This document shows, piece by piece, positions 7,087-10,534 of a stretch of DNA of 10,534 nucleotides. The notes below the pieces were generated by a model. It had not been told where the DNA came from. It worked only from the letters and a program-made list of their open reading frames with translations, and did not search any database. Positions within the stretch are counted from its first letter, which is position 1; the number at the start of each line of letters is the position of its first letter. Source of the stretch: Willaertia magna (Eukaryota; Heterolobosea; Eutetramitea; Acrasida; Naegleriidae); NCBI GenBank assembly GCA_902984215.1, contig CADWAF010001776.1, positions 1 through 10,534 on the forward strand, given 5' to 3'. The position numbers and the translations under genes are program-made.

Positions 7087-9699
7087 ATGAGTCAAAATCA
7101 GCCATCAGCTACCACCGGCTACAAGAATAATCAATTGAAACATTCATCTATTTCTTCTGTTGATTCAGGTGTTGTTGGTGTTGGGAAGAACGATAATAAT
7201 AGCTGCACTAGTCTAGACATCACTTTCAATAATTCTTTTGATGAAGTACCTTTCGTATTTGTTGGTCCAATTACAAACAAACTAATAGAAAACCATAATT
7301 TCGCTGTGTGTGTTCACAGTGTAACAAAACAGGGTGCAAAGGTTATGGTGAGAGCAACAAATCCTTTGTCTAATTGGCAAGATGATTTGTCAATTGGGTG
7401 GGTCGCCTTCTCTAAAGACAATGGTGTTTTTTGTTCTAAGGATTCCATTGGGGTAATTCCTTTTGATGGTTTCAAGAAGTCAACATCTTTACCCACAAGA
7501 GGAGACAATTCAACACCCATTGTTGTTACACCAGTACTTTCGAAATCAAGTGGAGACAATACTTTTTCAATTACTCTTAATTCAGTTTCAAACAATTATT
7601 TAAACGTAGATATTGTACGTTCTGAACAAGGGGTCTTGAATAATGAACAGGTTGAGTTACTACTTAATCAACTCGTTATTCCAGTAACAGGTATGGATAG
7701 ACAATATTTAAAAGCAGGAATAACAAACGTTGGTAGTAATCCAAAAACCGACAACAAAGCCGCAAAAACATATAAAATTTCGTTTAAAAATCCATTCATT
7801 ACAGATGAATTAATTGTAATTGCACAACCATATGCAAGTGAGGGACATTATCATGATACTTTTAGTTGTACTGTAGATACCATTCAAAAGGATTCATTTT
7901 GTGTCACTGTTAAAAGATTAGAAAGTGACAGAGGAACAGATTGGGGACAAACGTTAAAAATATCTTATGTCGCAGTGCCCAAGTTTAATTATCTTTATGA
8001 TATAGTTTTAGCTCAAGAGATTATTGATAATTTAGGTAAATCAGCAAACACTACTTTAGAGATTTTAAATCAAGCCGTTTCTGGCAAAGGGGCTACTGAA
8101 TTATTGAATGATGTTGCTGAATTAATTCAATTAGAAGAATCATACTATTCACAAATACAAAATTTACTTGTTGATTTATATAACAAGCAAGAAGAATCAT
8201 TAAATGAAATTTTAAAACAACGAATTAATTTAATTGAACAAAAAAGAGATTTACTAATAGCTATTGGTAAAGTATTAACTGAATTACATTTAGTGACAGA
8301 AACATGCCACCATACTTTGCAATTGGCACAAATTTCAGTTAATGAAGCAAATAGAAATGTAATGTTTACAAAAGAAGCGTTAGATAAGGCAAAAACTCAA
8401 TATGATCAAATTTTAAATGATCACAGTTATGAATATGGATTATTTGGTGGGATAATTGGGTACGAAATAGCAAAGGCAATCCACTTTAAACAAATAGATA
8501 AAGCAAAGAAAACCTTAGAAGCAGCTCAGAAAGAATATGACGAAGCTAAAAGCCATTTAGATTTAGCTCAATCAAATTATAACGATGCTGAAAAGAAATA
8601 TAAAGAAATAACTTCAAGTACCTCAGTCACATCACAATTTAACCAAAAAATTAGTGAAATTGACAATCTTCAAAAACAAGTTGAAAAGGCAGAAGTAGAT
8701 TTAAATCAAAAGTTTATAGATGCAGAAAATTCTATAAACAAATTAAAAGATGGTGAAACCAAAAAGAAAATAAATGATTTAATTAATGTAATTGACAACA
8801 GTATTAAAAAAGGGTTTAATAAGAAAGATGTTAAATCACTTTTAAAAAGAGTTAATCAAATCCAAAAGACACAACAAAAATTACAAGATAATTTACAAAC
8901 GATTATTGAATCTGAAATTTCTAATATACCATTTCTAACAGAGGATGAACAATTGTTTAAAGAGTATTGGGAAATCCATAAAGAATTAAACAAATTATTA
9001 AAAGAAAAACAAAATAATTATACCTTGTCACTTAAAGAACATACTAAACAATTTACAATAAGAAGAGATGGATTATTTTCTTTAAGAAGTCAATGGGAAA
9101 AAGTTACCGAAATTTGTAATTTATTTAATCAATCGATTATTGGTGTAGAAAATAGAAAATTAGACATGCAAAACTTAAATGATAAAAATATACAAAATTC
9201 CACAAGGAATGTTTTAGAAAATTTAAAAACCAATAATATTATCCAAAATATTACAATAGATTTTACAAAAATAAATAGTTTAATACATATGGCAGACACA
9301 GTTCACGATTCACCTTTAAGTCAATTATTAATGAATATAAAATTAGAATTATTATCCACTGTTGATAATTATAATAACATAACACATAATAATGTTGTTG
9401 CATGTTGTGACATTGGAATAACTACTTTAGATACAATGGTAGGAAGAGAAATTAATTTTTTGAATATTTTTATAAAAGAAAAGAATGATTTATTAGAAAA
9501 GAAATTAAATCTTGAGAAACAAATTACAGATTACATTAAAGAAACAAATACTATTTTACAAACATTAGAAAATAACATTCAAAAAGCTAAAGAGGAATAT
9601 GATAAAGTAGTGGATGGTGATTTATCCAAAAAATTGTTAGAATTAGAAATTAAATTTCACATTCCAATTTGTTCTTTCCACATTGTAAAGTGCAAATAA
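7087..9699 (+). CDS. H-type lectin protein with long helical (coiled-coil) C-terminal region, 870 aa
   Basis: The ATG follows CCACAAAA; the frame runs unbroken to TAA at 9697-9699. Residues about 40-108 match an H-type lectin domain (the carbohydrate-binding fold of snail agglutinin and the C terminus of Dictyostelium discoidins): an ITFNNSF strand, PFVFVGP, then a terminal IGWVAF with W105. Residues about 225-298 are a second copy (ISFKNPF, LIVIAQP, terminal ISYVAV with Tyr for Trp). Residues 142-180 resemble a partial middle copy. Residues about 300-855 are almost all predicted helix or coiled coil, rich in Lys, Glu, Gln and Asn. They are interrupted at 450-466 by a hydrophobic glycine-rich segment, YGLFGGIIGYEIAKAI. 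There is no signal peptide; discoidins also lack one. Sugar binding is likely. The helical part could be a stalk or, by analogy with alpha-helical pore-forming proteins, a membrane-acting bundle; that second reading is inference. Confidence 0.92.
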   Translation: MSQNQPSATTGYKNNQLKHSSISSVDSGVVGVGKNDNNSCTSLDITFNNSFDEVPFVFVGPITNKLIENHNFAVCVHSVTKQGAKVMVRATNPLSNWQDDLSIGWVAFSKDNGVFCSKDSIGVIPFDGFKKSTSLPTRGDNSTPIVVTPVLSKSSGDNTFSITLNSVSNNYLNVDIVRSEQGVLNNEQVELLLNQLVIPVTGMDRQYLKAGITNVGSNPKTDNKAAKTYKISFKNPFITDELIVIAQPYASEGHYHDTFSCTVDTIQKDSFCVTVKRLESDRGTDWGQTLKISYVAVPKFNYLYDIVLAQEIIDNLGKSANTTLEILNQAVSGKGATELLNDVAELIQLEESYYSQIQNLLVDLYNKQEESLNEILKQRINLIEQKRDLLIAIGKVLTELHLVTETCHHTLQLAQISVNEANRNVMFTKEALDKAKTQYDQILNDHSYEYGLFGGIIGYEIAKAIHFKQIDKAKKTLEAAQKEYDEAKSHLDLAQSNYNDAEKKYKEITSSTSVTSQFNQKISEIDNLQKQVEKAEVDLNQKFIDAENSINKLKDGETKKKINDLINVIDNSIKKGFNKKDVKSLLKRVNQIQKTQQKLQDNLQTIIESEISNIPFLTEDEQLFKEYWEIHKELNKLLKEKQNNYTLSLKEHTKQFTIRRDGLFSLRSQWEKVTEICNLFNQSIIGVENRKLDMQNLNDKNIQNSTRNVLENLKTNNIIQNITIDFTKINSLIHMADTVHDSPLSQLLMNIKLELLSTVDNYNNITHNNVVACCDIGITTLDTMVGREINFLNIFIKEKNDLLEKKLNLEKQITDYIKETNTILQTLENNIQKAKEEYDKVVDGDLSKKLLELEIKFHIPICSFHIVKCK

Positions 9700-9709
9700 T
9701 ATATTTCAG

Positions 9710-9715
9710 AATAAA
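9710..9715 (+). terminator. poly(A) signal candidate for the lectin gene
   Basis: AATAAA begins 11 nt after the lectin-gene stop and 32 nt before the next gene's ATG run. Cleavage at the usual distance would fall at about 9725-9745, right against the next start codon. The 47-bp spacer therefore has to serve as both terminator and promoter. The hexamer is seen; its use is inferred. Confidence 0.5.
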
Positions 9716-9746
9716 TTTTATTGGATTAAATATTCTTAAAAAAAAA

Positions 9747-10403
9747 ATGTCAACAGACCCAACATTTACTAAATTATCCTTTCATTATCTATTCGAAAGT
9801 TATGTTAAGAGTCCAGAAGGAAATGATTGTATAGAAAAAGTTTGTAAAATGTCAAATTTGATTGAAGAAGGATTGCAAAATGGTTGGAATGTTTTTGGAC
9901 TATGTATAAAGGGTGATAGTTTTAATGAATGGGGATATGCTCTTCCACGTAAAACAAAAACTAATATCGGCCTACTCCCAATTCCGTTATTTGATCCTAA
10001 TGAACAAGAAGCAAATGATCCATATAATACTATTAATGACGATGAAAATTTAGAAATAGAATGTCGTTCACAAAAAGTGTCAAATGGTTATATTTATAAC
10101 GCTATTGCTTATATACCAAAGAATAATTTTCCAAACAATAATAAATCAATTGAAGATTTTAAAAAAGATGTAAGATTTTTAGCTCAACAAAGTCAAGGCA
10201 GTGCTGTTTTAAGGGCATTAAAAATTAGAACACAACTTATGGGACTTTATCCAGATTGTAAAATTTTTGTTGTTGTAAAATGTGGAGGTGGTACTGGAGA
10301 AAATTGGGGATATTCTTTTCATTGTATTGGTTATGATAATAATAATAGATATTATATTCATGAATGGATTGATGGTATTTGTTATGCAGCTTGGATTCAT
10401 TAA
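9747..10403 (+). CDS. 218-aa protein of unknown function with an internal motif repeat
   Basis: I chose the ATG at 9747, which follows TTCTT and an A-tract and gives Met-Ser like the neighbours. The frame is open upstream to a TTG at 9669, but that overlaps the lectin gene and is not a credible start here. There is no signal peptide or transmembrane helix. A helix-strand-turn motif appears twice: residues 48-64 (NVFGLCIKGDSFNEWGY) and 172-189 (KIFVVVKCGGGTGENWGY). Each follows a helix (about 28-45 and 151-168) and each ends in Glu-(Asn)-Trp-Gly-Tyr, which suggests an old internal duplication. The segment 83-103 is acidic and Asn-rich. The protein ends in an aromatic WIDGICYAAWIH. I do not recognise the family. 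It lies 47 bp downstream of the lectin gene on the same strand, so a shared context is possible. Confidence 0.85.
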   Translation: MSTDPTFTKLSFHYLFESYVKSPEGNDCIEKVCKMSNLIEEGLQNGWNVFGLCIKGDSFNEWGYALPRKTKTNIGLLPIPLFDPNEQEANDPYNTINDDENLEIECRSQKVSNGYIYNAIAYIPKNNFPNNNKSIEDFKKDVRFLAQQSQGSAVLRALKIRTQLMGLYPDCKIFVVVKCGGGTGENWGYSFHCIGYDNNNRYYIHEWIDGICYAAWIH

Positions 10404-10534
10404 AATTTTCATTGAAATTCATTTAGCTTTTTTTATACAAACATTTAAACAAATTAAAAAAAATAGACATTTTGACTCTTTTGTTAACTTGTCAATCTTT
10501 AATTGGTTAACTGACCGAATCAAATCAAAATAAA
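10404..10534. other. 131-bp 3' flank with no supported gene
   Basis: This AT-rich tail holds two possible poly(A) hexamers for the 218-aa gene: ATTAAA at 10453-10458 and AATAAA at the very end (10529-10534). It also has two GTTAAC palindromes (10483-10488 and 10506-10511). The open frame crossing it overlaps the end of the 218-aa gene out of frame, is rich in Ile and Phe, and looks like composition noise. Confidence 0.4.

Noticed and set aside
6866..7105. 79-aa minus frame taken as a separate small gene starting at 7105
   Set aside because: Its first 28 codons overlap the start of the divergent lectin gene and cross its promoter. From the internal ATG at 7021 it is exon 1 of the 1434-aa gene.
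7314..7595. 93-aa minus frame within the lectin gene
   Set aside because: It is antisense to the H-type lectin coding region, with no independent support.
9685..9709. A 25-nt intron (GTAAAG...TTTCAG) that would join the lectin gene to the 218-aa gene
   Set aside because: It is too short for splicing, and the phase does not match the downstream frame; the other nearby GT donors I tried also failed on phase.
9669..10403. 244-aa version of the small plus-strand protein
   Set aside because: It begins with TTG inside the lectin gene; the ATG at 9747 has the A-tract context.
10483..10511. Two GTTAAC sites as a possible hairpin or binding site
   Set aside because: GTTAAC is self-complementary and common in AT-rich DNA; flanking bases do not extend any stem.
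10218..10533. Three short Ile/Asn-rich frames over the end of the window
   Set aside because: They overlap the 218-aa gene in other frames, have low-complexity composition, and one runs off the edge.

Overview
The window reads as nuclear DNA of a compact, AT-rich protist genome. The evidence is one clear spliceosomal intron, A-rich tracts instead of Shine-Dalgarno sites before every start codon, poly(A)-signal-like hexamers after two genes, and gene spacing of only 47 to 65 bp. An H-type (discoidin-like) lectin gene and the codon composition fit a free-living amoeba. I favour a heterolobosean of the Naegleria kind over an amoebozoan, but this is inference; the sequence does not settle the species.

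Layout. Positions 2-175 hold the 3' end of a plus-strand gene. It converges on a minus-strand gene at 239-2611 encoding 790 aa, with a possible His/Asn-type nuclease motif near its C terminus. Upstream of that, also on minus, is a very large gene (2673-7021). It encodes 1434 aa only after a 44-nt intron is removed; an unspliced reading would have to begin on TTG. A 65-bp divergent intergenic region (7022-7086) separates it from a plus-strand gene at 7087-9699 encoding an 870-aa protein with H-type lectin modules and a long helical tail. A 218-aa plus-strand protein follows 47 bp later (9747-10403), then 131 bp with no supported gene.

How they may work together. The two largest proteins share a plan: a beta-rich, lectin-like or repeat-rich N-terminal part, then several hundred residues of helix or coiled coil with glycine-bearing hydrophobic stretches. 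They are transcribed divergently from a tiny shared promoter. That promoter carries a perfect 11-bp inverted repeat, one arm just upstream of each start codon. All four complete proteins start Met-Ser, lack a visible signal peptide and have A-tract start contexts. The most interesting reading is a co-regulated cluster of lectin-bearing, helix-rich, possibly membrane-acting proteins with a putative nuclease and a small unknown protein. This is a hypothesis: only the H-type lectin fold is recognised with good confidence. No RNA genes, mobile elements or CRISPR arrays were seen.
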